Positions 42,340-51,231 of a stretch of DNA of 64,000 nt are shown one piece after another. This DNA comes from Falsigemmobacter faecalis (lineage in GTDB: Bacteria > Pseudomonadota > Alphaproteobacteria > Rhodobacterales > Rhodobacteraceae). Numbering within the stretch: the first letter of the stretch is position 1; each line of letters opens with the position of its first letter. The DNA lies in NCBI RefSeq assembly GCF_003863335.1, contig NZ_RRAZ01000007.1, forward strand, positions 97,118 through 161,117. The letters run 5' to 3'. Below the pieces are notes generated by a model, which saw only the letters and a program-made list of their open reading frames with translations, did not search any database and had not been told where the DNA came from. The position numbers and the translations under genes were made by a program.

Positions 42340-42499
42340 GCCGGAGCCTCCCGTATTCGCCCGTTCAGACCTTCGATTCCTACAGCCGGCAGCGGCGGCT
42401 GGCAAATGCTTCCTGCACCCTGGCGGCACAGAACGCTCTGCCAGGTAAAGGTTAATGCCGCTTTGAGAGCCTTTCCCTGAAGCTTTCAGGGAGGGGAAA

Positions 42500-43054
42500 A
42501 TGTTTGCCGCAGTGATCAACAGTCTGTTTCAGGTGCTGCTGGGCCGAAGGTCGGGGCCCGCGGCTGAGCCCGCGCCTTTGCTGCCACAGGCGGCCATTCT
42601 GCTGGCCGCCGCAGCCTTTGTCATGCCCTGGGAGGGGCTGCGCACCGAGGCCTATCTTGACCGGCTGGCCGAGCCGCCGGTCTGGACCCTCTGCTACGGC
42701 GAGACCCGGGGCGTGAGCGCTGGTATGCAGCGCAGCCGCGCCGAATGTGAGCGGGGGCTTTTGCAGGCGCTGGACAGCTATCATCAGGCGCTTGCGGGCT
42801 GTCTGCCGGGCTTTGGCGCGCAGCCCACGGGCGTGCAGGTCGCGCTGACCAGCTGGAGTTACAATGTCGGCACCGGGGCGGCCTGCGGCTCGACCCTGGT
42901 GCGTCTGGCACGGGCGGGCGACTGGGCGGGGGCCTGTTCTGAACTGCCCCGCTGGAACCGCGCCGGGGGCCGGGTGATCGCCGGGCTGACCGCGCGGCGC
43001 CTGGCCGAAACCGCGATCTGTCTGAACGCTTTGCCAAAGGAGAGCAGAACATGA
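42500..43054 (+). CDS. lysozyme of glycoside hydrolase family 24 type (endolysin-like)
   Basis: 184 aa. The catalytic Glu is in MPWEGLRTEAYLD (about residue 45), Asp about nine residues on, then VWTLCYGETRGVSAG (lysozyme T-x-C-Y-G pattern), and TSWSYNVGTGAACGSTLVRL and RRLAETAICL at the C-terminus. An N-terminal weakly hydrophobic segment (AAILLAAAAFVM) before the Glu resembles the signal-anchor-release type. It is followed directly (four-base overlap) by a small hydrophobic protein, like an endolysin/holin pair. Whether it belongs to a gene transfer agent or phage remnant is unknown; no phage genes adjoin. Confidence 0.85.
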   Translation: MFAAVINSLFQVLLGRRSGPAAEPAPLLPQAAILLAAAAFVMPWEGLRTEAYLDRLAEPPVWTLCYGETRGVSAGMQRSRAECERGLLQALDSYHQALAGCLPGFGAQPTGVQVALTSWSYNVGTGAACGSTLVRLARAGDWAGACSELPRWNRAGGRVIAGLTARRLAETAICLNALPKESRT

Positions 43055-43347
43055 GCAGCCCCCTGTCTTCGCTGAGCCCGGTTTTCATCGGCCGCACCCG
43101 CAGCTTCTGGCTGGGCATTCTGCCCGCCCTTCTGGTCAGCGCCGATGTGTTCAGCGGCATGATCGCTGATCCCGGCACCGCCCTGCCGGTGGCCCGCCTG
43201 CTGGCCGCCGTGAGCGGCATGAGCGTCGAGGAGGCCGGCGGGCTTTTGCTGCGCCTCTCGCCGCTTTTCGCGCTGGTGGTGGCCAGCAGCCGCGCAGGGG
43301 CAGCCCGGCCCTACAGCCTTGATCCGCGTGCAGGGCGGGAGGGCTGA
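43051..43347 (+). CDS. small hydrophobic partner of the lysozyme (holin-like?)
   Basis: 98 aa overlapping the lysozyme stop by four bases (ATGA). Two hydrophobic segments, about 20-40 (FWLGILPALLVSADVFSGMI) and 67-82 (LLRLSPLFALVVASS), basic C-terminus. Size, topology and position fit a holin or phage-type membrane partner, but I see no family signature. Function by context only. Confidence 0.55.
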   Translation: MSSPLSSLSPVFIGRTRSFWLGILPALLVSADVFSGMIADPGTALPVARLLAAVSGMSVEEAGGLLLRLSPLFALVVASSRAGAARPYSLDPRAGREG

Positions 43348-44002
43348 CGGCAGGCGATCCGCGCCGCGGTCTCAGTGCGCGCTGTCGCGCAAGGGAGCTG
43401 AGCGACGCGGGCTGGCAAGTCTGAGAAGTCCGGGCTGCTCCGTTTATGGTGACATGATCGGTGGCCTGACGTCCCCCGCGCGCGCCGAGGCCCGGACCGC
43501 CCCCCGACATCAGCGCAGCCTCCTGGCCGACATCCGTCCGCGCGAAGGGCGGGGCGGTCCATGGCCTGACATTGCTGCGAGAGGGAAAGCGGCCGGGTGT
43601 CAGTCCCTCGTCGCTGTGAGTGCAGAGACCGGGTGACTGTGATGTTCTGCACAGGGTGCGCGACGTGGCGGGAAGGCACCTCATCCCTCCCCCGGGCAAG
43701 CCAGGGTGTTGCTGCCGAAGCGGCCCCGCTTCATAAATTTCGAGCCGAAAAGACAAAACTCCGCTGCCGGGGGTTCATCTTTGCAAAACTTTTTTCGATT
43801 ACTTTCTTCTGCAGCGCGCATCTGAACGTCAGCAATTTCCCCATGATCCCCGATCCTTTGCGGTCGCAGGGGGTTTTCTTCTCCCTGAAAATGCCAGAAT
43901 TGAGGAAAATCCGTCAAACTTATGCCACAGCCAGACGCGACAACCGCCAGAGTCGGTGCCAGGTCTCTGCAGCGGCGGCAGGTGTTGCGAGGAAAGCAGA
44001 TC
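43348..44002. other. 655-base region upstream of the TadE/TadG genes
   Basis: No convincing gene on either strand; the short frames have poor starts. It ends in an AT-richer part (43760-43925) containing AAAACTTTTTTCGATTAC and TCCGTCAAACTTATGCC, the likely promoter and 5' leader of the pilus genes. Confidence 0.5.
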
Positions 44003-45679
44003 ATGAGTGGTTCAAATCTCACCCCGGGTAAGCGGCTCTCTGCGCGGTGGCGCATGGCGCAGGCTCTGGTGCGTTTTCACCGCGATGAAAGCGGGGCGAT
44101 GATCTATCTCGCGCTCGTGGTGCTGATGATCATGCTGTTTGTCGGCGGGACTGCCGTGGATCTGATGCGCTATGAGGCCGAGCGCACGCGGATCATGGCG
44201 ACGGCCGATTCCGCAGCGCTTGCGGCGGCCTCAATGCGGCAGGTGGCAACGCCGGAAGATGTGGTTCACAACTGGTTTGAGGCGAAGAACCTCAGCCATG
44301 CGCTGACCGGGGTGCAGCAGGATATCGGGCTGAACTACCGCGATGTGGAGGTCCGGACCCGCGCCGTTTCGCGCAACCTGTTCATGCATCTTTTGGGGGT
44401 GGATGAGCTGCGCTCCACCCATGTGGGCCGCGCCGAAGAGCGGCGCACCAATGTGGAGATTGTTCTCGTGCTCGACCTCTCGGGCTCGATGGACAGCAAC
44501 CTTAAGCTTACTCGCCTGAAGTCGGCGGCGATTGAATTTGTTGAGAATATGCTCGGCGAAGATCAGGGCGATAAGGTCTCGGTCTCGGTGGTGCCCTACA
44601 ACGGGCAGGTCTTTGTAGGCTCCACGCTGATGGCGCAGTATAATATCACCGACCGGCACAGTCAGTCTTATTGCGTTGATCTGCCGGGGACCGCCTATTC
44701 GCGGCTGGCGCTTTCTCCGGCCACGCCGATGCCCCAGCACGCCAATGCCGATACCTATAACTCGTCCGATACCTCGAACTCCTGGAGCAGGACCAATATG
44801 GCGCCGGGCACCACCAATATCTGGTGTCCCAATGTGCCCGCCAACACCATCCGTGTGTTAAGCAATGACATTCCGCGACTGCGCCAGCAGATCAATGCGC
44901 TTCAGGCGGTCGGGGCAACCTCGATCGATGCCGGTCTGCGCTGGGGGGCGGCGATGCTGGACCCGTCCACGCGGCCGGTGGTCAGCAACCTGATCCGTCA
45001 GGGCCATGTCCCTGAAGCCTTTGAAGGCCGTCCTTCGGAGTATAACGACCGGGAAACGCTGAAGGTTCTGGTGCTGATGACCGATGGAGAGCACTGGCCG
45101 AATGAACATGTGCAGGATGGCTACCGGTCCGGGCCGTCGCCGATCTATCGCCATACCGACGGCAATTATTCGATCTATCATGACCGCCCCCGTGAGACGC
45201 TGAAATATTATGTCCCGCATAAGAGCGCCTGGTATGCCCATCGCTGGGCGGGTGAGAGCTGCACCAGCAGCAACCGCTGCACTGCGACTGTGCCAGGTGG
45301 TGCCGGGACGCCTTTGAACTGGGCAGATGTCTGGCAGCAACTGCGGGTGCAATGGGTGGCCAACCAGCTTTACCGCCGCCCGCTGGGCATTACGCTCGAC
45401 GCGGCGACCGCGCGGCTGCGCAACCGCGAAGGCACGGTGATCGGCTCGGGTCCCCATGGCGTGGCCCTGATGGACAACCGGCTGAACACCCTCTGCAGCC
45501 TGCTGAAAGCGCAGAACGTGGCGGTGTTCGGGATCGCGTTTGAGGCCCCCGCGGGCGGTGCCAATGTGATCCGCAACTGCGTCTCGCCGGGTCGGTTTTA
45601 TGACGTGCGCGGACTCGATCTGCGCGAGGCTTTCCGCTCTATCCGGGCGCAGACCCAGACGCTGAGGCTGACGCAATGA
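44003..45679 (+). CDS. TadG-like pilus assembly protein with von Willebrand A domain
   Basis: 558 aa. The N-terminal TadE/TadG motif (RDESGAMIYLALVVLMIMLF, then VGGTAVDLMRYEAERTRIMA) is a type II membrane anchor; a VWA domain follows with MIDAS motif DLSGSMDSN and SIDAGLRWG, then a Ser/Thr/Asn-rich insertion and C-terminal FRSIRAQTQTLRLTQ. Expected in the inner membrane, facing the periplasm. ATG 44003 with GAGGAAAG upstream. First of three coupled genes. Tad ATPase, secretin and pilin genes are not in this window. Confidence 0.88.
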   Translation: MSGSNLTPGKRLSARWRMAQALVRFHRDESGAMIYLALVVLMIMLFVGGTAVDLMRYEAERTRIMATADSAALAAASMRQVATPEDVVHNWFEAKNLSHALTGVQQDIGLNYRDVEVRTRAVSRNLFMHLLGVDELRSTHVGRAEERRTNVEIVLVLDLSGSMDSNLKLTRLKSAAIEFVENMLGEDQGDKVSVSVVPYNGQVFVGSTLMAQYNITDRHSQSYCVDLPGTAYSRLALSPATPMPQHANADTYNSSDTSNSWSRTNMAPGTTNIWCPNVPANTIRVLSNDIPRLRQQINALQAVGATSIDAGLRWGAAMLDPSTRPVVSNLIRQGHVPEAFEGRPSEYNDRETLKVLVLMTDGEHWPNEHVQDGYRSGPSPIYRHTDGNYSIYHDRPRETLKYYVPHKSAWYAHRWAGESCTSSNRCTATVPGGAGTPLNWADVWQQLRVQWVANQLYRRPLGITLDAATARLRNREGTVIGSGPHGVALMDNRLNTLCSLLKAQNVAVFGIAFEAPAGGANVIRNCVSPGRFYDVRGLDLREAFRSIRAQTQTLRLTQ

Positions 45680-46209
45680 AGATTTTCGCGGCCCTGCGCC
45701 GCTATCTTCGCCGCGAAGAGGGCAATGTCACGATGGATTTCGTGATCTGCCTGCCGGTGATCCTGATGATCCTCCTGGCCTCCTTTGAGGCAGGCTTTGC
45801 CACCATCCGCAAAGTCTGGCTGGAGCGGGCGCTGGATCTGACCGTGCGCGATCTGCGGGTCGGGGTGCTGGGCTCTAACCCCGGACATGATCTGGTGCGC
45901 GAGCGGTTCTGCAGCCTTGCTTTCATCATGCCCGATTGCCTGACCGATCTGCGGCTTGAGATGAATGTGATCGACCGGACGACCTGGGCGGGGCTCGATC
46001 CGACGCCGACCTGCGTTGACCGGACCATCGACATTCAGCCCTATCTCGATTTCGTGCAGGGCGGCTCGAATGAACTGGTGGCGGTGCGGGCCTGTGCGGT
46101 CTTCAACCCGACCTTCCCGACCACGCCGCTGGGGCTGCAGCTTCGGCTGGATGACTCGGGCGGTTATCAGCTGGCCGCGATGTCGGTCTTTGTGAACGAG
46201 CCGAGGTAA
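45676..46209 (+). CDS. TadE-family pseudopilin-like protein
   Basis: 177 aa; N-terminal RREEGNVTMDFVICLPVILMILLASFEAG is a TadE processing/anchor motif (small Gly before a Glu/Asp-containing hydrophobic helix). Four cysteines in the periplasmic part. Overlaps the preceding gene (ATGA). Confidence 0.85.
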   Translation: MKIFAALRRYLRREEGNVTMDFVICLPVILMILLASFEAGFATIRKVWLERALDLTVRDLRVGVLGSNPGHDLVRERFCSLAFIMPDCLTDLRLEMNVIDRTTWAGLDPTPTCVDRTIDIQPYLDFVQGGSNELVAVRACAVFNPTFPTTPLGLQLRLDDSGGYQLAAMSVFVNEPR

Positions 46210-46212
46210 GCC

Positions 46213-46770
46213 ATGGCCATTCTGCAGTCCCTGCGCAGCCTTTTCTGCCGGTTTTCCCGCGATGAGCGGGGCGTGATCAGCACCGAAATGATTATCGTCA
46301 CCCCGCTGCTGGTCTGGATCTTTCTGGCGCTTTTCGTCTATTGGGACGGCTTTCGCGCCAAAAACACCGCCGTAAAGGCAACCGTGGCGGTGGCGGATAT
46401 GATTTCGCGCGAAAGCGCGTCGATCAATTCGGGTTATATCACCGGGATGCACCGGGTTTACCGCTATGCCACTGGTGCGCAGCGTCCAAGCTGGATGCGG
46501 GTGACGCTGATCCAGTACTCAGAGGCGAGCGCGGGGTTTCGCGTGCTCTGGTCGCGCAGCACGGATAGCAGCCGCGCGGCGGTTCATTCCAATCGCACGA
46601 TTGCCGAGATGCGCCACAATCTGCCCAATATCACCGATGCGGATACGCTGATGGTGGTGGAGACCTGGCAGGAATGGACCCCCGCCTTCTGGGTCGGCCT
46701 GAGCGAGCAGGTTTTCTATGAGATGAGCACCGAGAAAATGCGCGCACAGGCGCTTTTGCCGATCACCTGA
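46213..46770 (+). CDS. TadE/TadG-type membrane protein
   Basis: 185 aa; N-terminal RDERGVISTEMIIVTPLLVWIFLALFVYW is another TadE-like anchor, with a periplasmic domain of about 150 residues. It starts four bases after the previous gene, so the three form one transcript. Function presumably in assembly of Flp/Tad pili or a related surface apparatus. Confidence 0.82.
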   Translation: MAILQSLRSLFCRFSRDERGVISTEMIIVTPLLVWIFLALFVYWDGFRAKNTAVKATVAVADMISRESASINSGYITGMHRVYRYATGAQRPSWMRVTLIQYSEASAGFRVLWSRSTDSSRAAVHSNRTIAEMRHNLPNITDADTLMVVETWQEWTPAFWVGLSEQVFYEMSTEKMRAQALLPIT

Positions 46771-46779
46771 ATAGCGCGC

Positions 46780-47268
46780 TCAGCTCCGGCTGAGGCGCAG
46801 CAGCTCTGACAAAGCAGAGGCCATGGCCTTGCCGCCGCCCTTGGGGGTGATCCCGCCGATGGCCAGCCGGTTGCCACGGATCCACCACATGCCAGGCTGA
46901 CGGGCAGCAGGCTGACGCGCGCGGAGCCGGATCAGAAAGCCGCTCGCCGGTTTCAAAAGGCTCAGGCCTGCCTCAACGCGGTCAATCTCATCGAGTGAGA
47001 CGAGATGGCGGCCGGTGCCGGTGCAGTGCAGCCCATCCTCGCGCAGCTCAATCGCGCCCTTTGCGGCGCGGCGCAGCTGCACCGCCTGAAAACCGCCATA
47101 GACCGCAAGGGCCACCACGCCGGCGCGGGTCAAAAGCCCGGCCTCGGGCAGGGTGAAGACCGCGACGCCAAAGGCCAGCGAGGTCAGCAGCAAAAGCCCC
47201 GGACCAATCGCGCGGCGCACAGGCCCCGGCTCCAGCCGGAAAATCAGATCGTCGCGGTTTTGTGCCAT
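46780..47268 (-). CDS. two-span membrane protein of unknown function
   Basis: 162 aa. Two hydrophobic segments (about 19-38 and 48-64) followed by a beta-rich domain with VSLDEIDRVEAGL, the layout of small bacterial PH-like membrane proteins. Convergent with the TadE gene (nine bases between stops). Function unknown. Confidence 0.7.
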   Translation of the reverse strand: MAQNRDDLIFRLEPGPVRRAIGPGLLLLTSLAFGVAVFTLPEAGLLTRAGVVALAVYGGFQAVQLRRAAKGAIELREDGLHCTGTGRHLVSLDEIDRVEAGLSLLKPASGFLIRLRARQPAARQPGMWWIRGNRLAIGGITPKGGGKAMASALSELLRLSRS

Positions 47269-47633
47269 GTTTCACTCCCCCGGGGACTGCTGTTGCGACA
47301 GCCCCTGCCTTGCGCCCGGCTCTGCCCTGCGGCATCGACCGGCCACTCCCGGTGACAGTGGTGCCAGATCATGGCGCGAAGTTCGAGGGGTTTGATACAG
47401 CCCGCCCCGCAGATCGCTGCGGCAGCGCGGCAGGGCAGGGGCCGCCCTCCGCCGCCCCCGAAAGGGCTTTTGCGGGCAGCGGCCTGCGGGCTTCGGCACC
47501 TCTGTTCCCGGCCCCGGCGCTTCCAAAGGACACAGACCGCAGGCCCCTTTGATCACACGCCCGAGGGTTTCCGCCGTGCGGGCTGCATGGTATGGGGGGC
47601 GCTGCAAATGCCGCTGCCAGCTGAGGACAGACC
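47269..47633. other. 365-base region upstream of fructose-6-phosphate aldolase
   Basis: Contains divergent promoters for the minus gene at 47268 and the plus gene at 47634. G-C-rich with small hairpins, for example around 47460-47510. No RNA gene or ORF recognised. Confidence 0.5.
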
Positions 47634-48287
47634 ATGAAATTTTTCGTCGATACCGCTGATATCGCCGCCATCACCGAGCTTAACGATCTGGGCATGGTGG
47701 ATGGTGTCACCACCAACCCGTCGATCATCGCGAAATCCGGTCGCAGCATCATCGAAGTGACCCGCGAGATCTGCTCGATCGTCAAAGGTCCGGTCTCGGC
47801 AGAAGTCGTCTCGCTGAAAGCCGATGAGATGATCGCTGAGGGCCGCAAGCTCGCAGAGATCGCTGAAAACATCACCGTCAAAGTGCCGCTGACCTGGGAT
47901 GGTCTGAAGACCTGTAAAGTGCTGTCGCAGGACGGCTTTATGGTCAATGTCACGCTTTGCTTCTCGGCCAATCAGGCGCTGCTGGCGGCCAAAGCGGGCG
48001 CGACCTTCATCTCGCCCTTCATCGGTCGTCTGGATGACATCAACCTTGATGGCATGGAGCTGATCGCCGACATCCGCTCGATCTACGACAACTACGACTA
48101 CAAAACCCAGATTCTCGCCGCCTCGATCCGCAGCGCGAACCACATGAAAGAGGCCGCGCTGATCGGCGCTGACGTCGCCACCGCGCCGCCGGCTGTCATC
48201 AAGGCCATGGCCAACCACATCCTGACCGACAAAGGTCTGGAAGCCTTCATGAAAGACGTGGCGGCCACCGGTCAGAAAATCCTCTGA
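47634..48287 (+). CDS. fsa: fructose-6-phosphate aldolase / transaldolase-like protein
   Basis: 217-aa short transaldolase-family protein. [37 protein letters not shown] is the family start; Schiff-base Lys in [12 protein letters not shown], then [29 protein letters not shown]. Length fits the FSA/TalC group, which cleaves fructose 6-phosphate or acts as transaldolase. Transaldolase in place of FSA remains possible. Confidence 0.92.
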   Translation: MKFFVDTADIAAITELNDLGMVDGVTTNPSIIAKSGRSIIEVTREICSIVKGPVSAEVVSLKADEMIAEGRKLAEIAENITVKVPLTWDGLKTCKVLSQDGFMVNVTLCFSANQALLAAKAGATFISPFIGRLDDINLDGMELIADIRSIYDNYDYKTQILAASIRSANHMKEAALIGADVATAPPAVIKAMANHILTDKGLEAFMKDVAATGQKIL

Positions 48288-48345
48288 CACACTGACAGGA
48301 TCGGTATAGGCTGGCCCTGCGTCAGCCTGTACCGGAGCCCTGAAG

Positions 48346-49062
48346 ATGTCAGAACAAAAGCCCCTGGCAGGCGGGTCGCGCCTGACAGATGACCTGCGCG
48401 AAGAACTTCTTTCCCGGCCGGAGGTGATTCTGGCGGATAAGGATGTGATGCGCGCGCTGGTCGGCGCCCATGAGCGCAGCCTTGGCGGCAATATCATCGA
48501 TCTGCGCGGCGCGGCGATGAAGCGGCTCGAAGGCCGTCTGGACCAGCTGGAGGCCACGCACCGCTCGGTGATCGCGGCGGCCTATGAAAATCTGGCCGGG
48601 ACCAATCTTATTCATCGCGCCGTGCTGGAACTGCTGGAGCCTTCTGATTTCGGCGTCTTTCTGGAGCGTCTGGAAACCCGGGTGGCTGAGACGCTGCGCC
48701 TTGATTCGCTGCGTCTGGTGCTGGAAGCGCGGGGCAGTGATCCGGTGCTGGAGCGCTACTCCGGCGTCATCCATATCGTCGAGCCGGGCTTCATTGGCGA
48801 ATATCTGAACGAAATGACCGAATATCGCGCGCCGGTGACCCTGCGCGGCGTGATCGAAGGCGCGGGCGAGGTGCATGGCCGCGCCGAGGGGCATATCCGC
48901 TCTGAGGCGGTTCTGGCGCTGGATCTGGGGGCAGGGCGGCTTCCGGGGATGCTGGTCATGGGATCGGCGGAGGGCGAGCAGTTCGCACCGCGCCAGGGCA
49001 CCGATCTTCTGCGGTTCTTCGGATCCGTCTTTTCTCTGACTTTAAGGCGCTGGCTGGCATGA
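48346..49062 (+). CDS. DUF484 family protein
   Basis: 238 aa. N-terminal LTDDLREELLSRPEVILADKDVMRALV then DLRGAAMKRLEGRLDQLEATHRSVIAAAYENLAGT (coiled) and a GAF-like domain ending LRFFGSVFSLTLRRWLA. The usual partner of xerC in proteobacteria; its stop overlaps xerC by four bases. Biochemical function unknown. Confidence 0.92.
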   Translation: MSEQKPLAGGSRLTDDLREELLSRPEVILADKDVMRALVGAHERSLGGNIIDLRGAAMKRLEGRLDQLEATHRSVIAAAYENLAGTNLIHRAVLELLEPSDFGVFLERLETRVAETLRLDSLRLVLEARGSDPVLERYSGVIHIVEPGFIGEYLNEMTEYRAPVTLRGVIEGAGEVHGRAEGHIRSEAVLALDLGAGRLPGMLVMGSAEGEQFAPRQGTDLLRFFGSVFSLTLRRWLA

Positions 49063-49991
49063 CCAAAGACATTCTGTTGCCCGAGGCTCTGCGCGCGGCG
49101 CTCAGCGACTGGCTGGCGCATCTGCGCGCGCTGGATGGCGCCAGTGAGGCGACGATTGCTGCCTATACGACAGATCTGCGGCACTGGCTGGTGTTTCTGA
49201 CCAGCTATCGCGGCGGAGAGGATCTCTCGCCCAAAGCGGTGGCCGTGGCGGACCGGAGCGAGCTGCGCGCCTTTATGGCCGATGAGCAGGGCGGCGGTCT
49301 TGGCGCGCGCTCGATGGCGCGGCGGCTTTCGGCGGTGAAAAGCTTTACCCGCTGGCTTTCCGACCGGGTGGGGGGGGATGCCACGGCGCTGTTGTCGGCG
49401 CGGGGGCCGAAATACCGCCGCAAACTGCCGCGGCCTTTAAGCATTGATGCCGCCGCCGCCGTGCTCGACACCATCGGCGATCAGGCCCGGGAAGATTGGA
49501 TCGCGGCGCGGGATACGGCGGTGGTGACGCTGCTTTATGGCTGCGGTCTGCGGATCTCAGAGGCTTTGTCGCTGACCGGCCGCGACAGCCCGCTGCCCGA
49601 GGTGCTGCGCATCACCGGCAAGGGCGGCAAAGAGCGGATCGTGCCGGTGCTGCCCGCGGCAAGGAAAGCCGTGGCCCATTATGTGGCGCAGGTGCCCTAT
49701 GACATCAGCCGCGACGGGCCGCTGTTTCTCGGCGCCCGCGGCGGCGCGCTGAGCGCGCGGATGATCGCGCGGGCCATGGAGCAGGTGCGCGCAAGCCTTG
49801 GTCTTCCGGCCACGGCCACGCCCCATGCGCTGCGCCACAGCTTTGCCACCCATCTTCTCAGCGCCGGGGGCGATCTGCGGGCGATCCAGGAACTGCTCGG
49901 CCATGCGTCGCTTTCCACCACCCAGGCCTATACAGCCGTAGACGCCGCGCGGCTGATGGAAGTATATGCGCAGGCCCACCCCCGCGCGTGA
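49059..49991 (+). CDS. xerC: site-specific tyrosine recombinase XerC
   Basis: 310 aa. N-terminal SAM-like domain (ASEATIAAYTTDLRHWLVFL), catalytic Arg in YGCGLRISEALSL, Lys in ITGKGGKERIVPVLP, HALRHSFATHLLSAGG, His in ELLGHASLSTTQAYTAV with nucleophile Tyr. XerC assignment rests on the DUF484 neighbour. Partner of XerD at 24564 in dimer resolution at dif. Confidence 0.92.
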   Translation: MTKDILLPEALRAALSDWLAHLRALDGASEATIAAYTTDLRHWLVFLTSYRGGEDLSPKAVAVADRSELRAFMADEQGGGLGARSMARRLSAVKSFTRWLSDRVGGDATALLSARGPKYRRKLPRPLSIDAAAAVLDTIGDQAREDWIAARDTAVVTLLYGCGLRISEALSLTGRDSPLPEVLRITGKGGKERIVPVLPAARKAVAHYVAQVPYDISRDGPLFLGARGGALSARMIARAMEQVRASLGLPATATPHALRHSFATHLLSAGGDLRAIQELLGHASLSTTQAYTAVDAARLMEVYAQAHPRA

Positions 49992-50023
49992 GCCCGTCTC
50001 TCCGAAGAAGTGAAACCGATACG

Positions 50024-50737
50024 ATGATGACCGGATTTAAAGCCTATTCCGTCCACCTGCTGACCGCCACCGGGGCGGTTCTGGCCATGCTGGCCATGCT
50101 GGCCGCCGTTGAGGGCAAATGGGATCTGATGTTCCTGTGGCTCGTGGTGGCTTTCGTCGTGGACGGCATCGACGGCCCTCTGGCGCGGCGCTACGGGGTG
50201 CGGACCAATGCGCCGATCATCGACGGGGTGCTGCTGGATCTGATCATCGATTATCTGACCTATGTTTTCATCCCGGCCTATGCGCTTTTCGCGAGCGGGC
50301 TTTTGCCGGGCTGGACGGGCTGGGTGGTGATCATCGTCATCACCTATACTTCGGCGCTGTATTTCTCGGATACGCGCATGAAAACGAAGGATAATTCCTT
50401 TTCGGGCTTTCCTGCCTGCTGGAACCAGGTGGTCATTGTGATCTTCGCGCTGAAGCCCGATTTCTGGATCAGCCTGATTCTGGTGGTGGTGCTGGCGCTT
50501 GCGATGTTCTTCCCGCTGAAGTTCATCCACCCCGTGCGGACCGAGCGCTGGCGCTGGCTCTCGCTGCCGATGGCGCTGGCCTGGACCTTCTTTGCGGGCT
50601 GGGCGGCCTGGGTCGATTTCCATCCCGAAAGCTGGGCACACTGGGGTCTGATCGTGACCACGATCTATCTGATGGGCGCGGGGATCGCGCAACAACTGAT
50701 CCCCGCCACCGGGCGGCTGAAGCACCGCGGCTCGTAA
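50024..50737 (+). CDS. pcs: phosphatidylcholine synthase
   Basis: 237-aa membrane enzyme that condenses CDP-diacylglycerol with choline. CDP-alcohol phosphotransferase motif DGIDGPLARRYGVRTNAPII then DGVLLDLIIDYLTY (two Asp pairs), about eight spans, and the Pcs-typical FSGFPACWNQVVIVIFALKP. ATG 50024 is used; a GTG at 49988 overlaps the xerC stop and is an alternative. Needs exogenous choline. Family established in Sinorhizobium. Confidence 0.9.
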   Translation: MMTGFKAYSVHLLTATGAVLAMLAMLAAVEGKWDLMFLWLVVAFVVDGIDGPLARRYGVRTNAPIIDGVLLDLIIDYLTYVFIPAYALFASGLLPGWTGWVVIIVITYTSALYFSDTRMKTKDNSFSGFPACWNQVVIVIFALKPDFWISLILVVVLALAMFFPLKFIHPVRTERWRWLSLPMALAWTFFAGWAAWVDFHPESWAHWGLIVTTIYLMGAGIAQQLIPATGRLKHRGS

Positions 50738-50740
50738 CCC

Positions 50741-51031
50741 TCAGGCGCGAAGGGCGGTCGCCAGCCGCGCTTCGGCCAGCAGGGCGATCAGCAGATCGAC
50801 ATGAGCAGCAACGCTGTAGCTGCAGTCCCCCTCGCGGCGCGTGGTCTCAAGTTTTTCTTCTTCGTGCAACAGCGCGCTCAGGGCCTCCCGCGGTCCGGGC
50901 GCGCTTTGCGCTTTCAAAAGCCGCTTCAGATCGCGCTCGCGGCGATACTCGCTTACGCCGATGCGGGCGGCACGCAGGATCAGCGCCGGGCGGCGCAGGC
51001 TGCTGAGGCGGCGGGTCAGAGATTCCGTCAT
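50741..51031 (-). CDS. DUF6477-like protein
   Basis: 96 aa, beginning MTESLTRRLSSLRRPALILRAARIGVSEYRRERDL, helical, ending in a second helical segment (VAAHVDLLIALLAEARLATALRA). I assign DUF6477 from recall. It is divergent from the DUF6456 gene, a frequent pairing in Rhodobacterales. Function unknown. Confidence 0.75.
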   Translation of the reverse strand: MTESLTRRLSSLRRPALILRAARIGVSEYRRERDLKRLLKAQSAPGPREALSALLHEEEKLETTRREGDCSYSVAAHVDLLIALLAEARLATALRA

Positions 51032-51152
51032 GGCGACACTCCTGATGAGAACCGGGAGACTGTGCCCCGATGCAACCGGGCGTTGCGCATATTGTTTCCG
51101 CTGCGCGCGGAGGATTTGGCAAAATTTATCTTTTGTAAGGGAATATGGTCAG

Positions 51153-51172
51153 GTTGGTAAATATTAACCAAC
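51153..51172. promoter_or_regulatory. near-perfect 20-bp palindrome upstream of the DUF6456 gene
   Basis: GTTGGTAAATATTAACCAAC, symmetrical except for two positions, 60-80 bases upstream of the start at 51232 and in the divergent promoter region of the DUF6477 gene. It overlaps TTAACCAACAGGTAAC, which resembles a CtrA half-site pair (TTAA-N7-TTAA) with one mismatch. Binding factor not known. Confidence 0.55.
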
Positions 51173-51231
51173 AGGTAACAAGTTTTGGAAACAATTACCG
51201 GACCAAGTCCTCCAGTCCTGAAGGTTCTCAG

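Noticed and set aside
47397..47633. Possible small structured RNA upstream of the aldolase gene
   Set aside because: G-C-rich with hairpins, but lacks the signatures I would expect of SRP RNA or 6S RNA.
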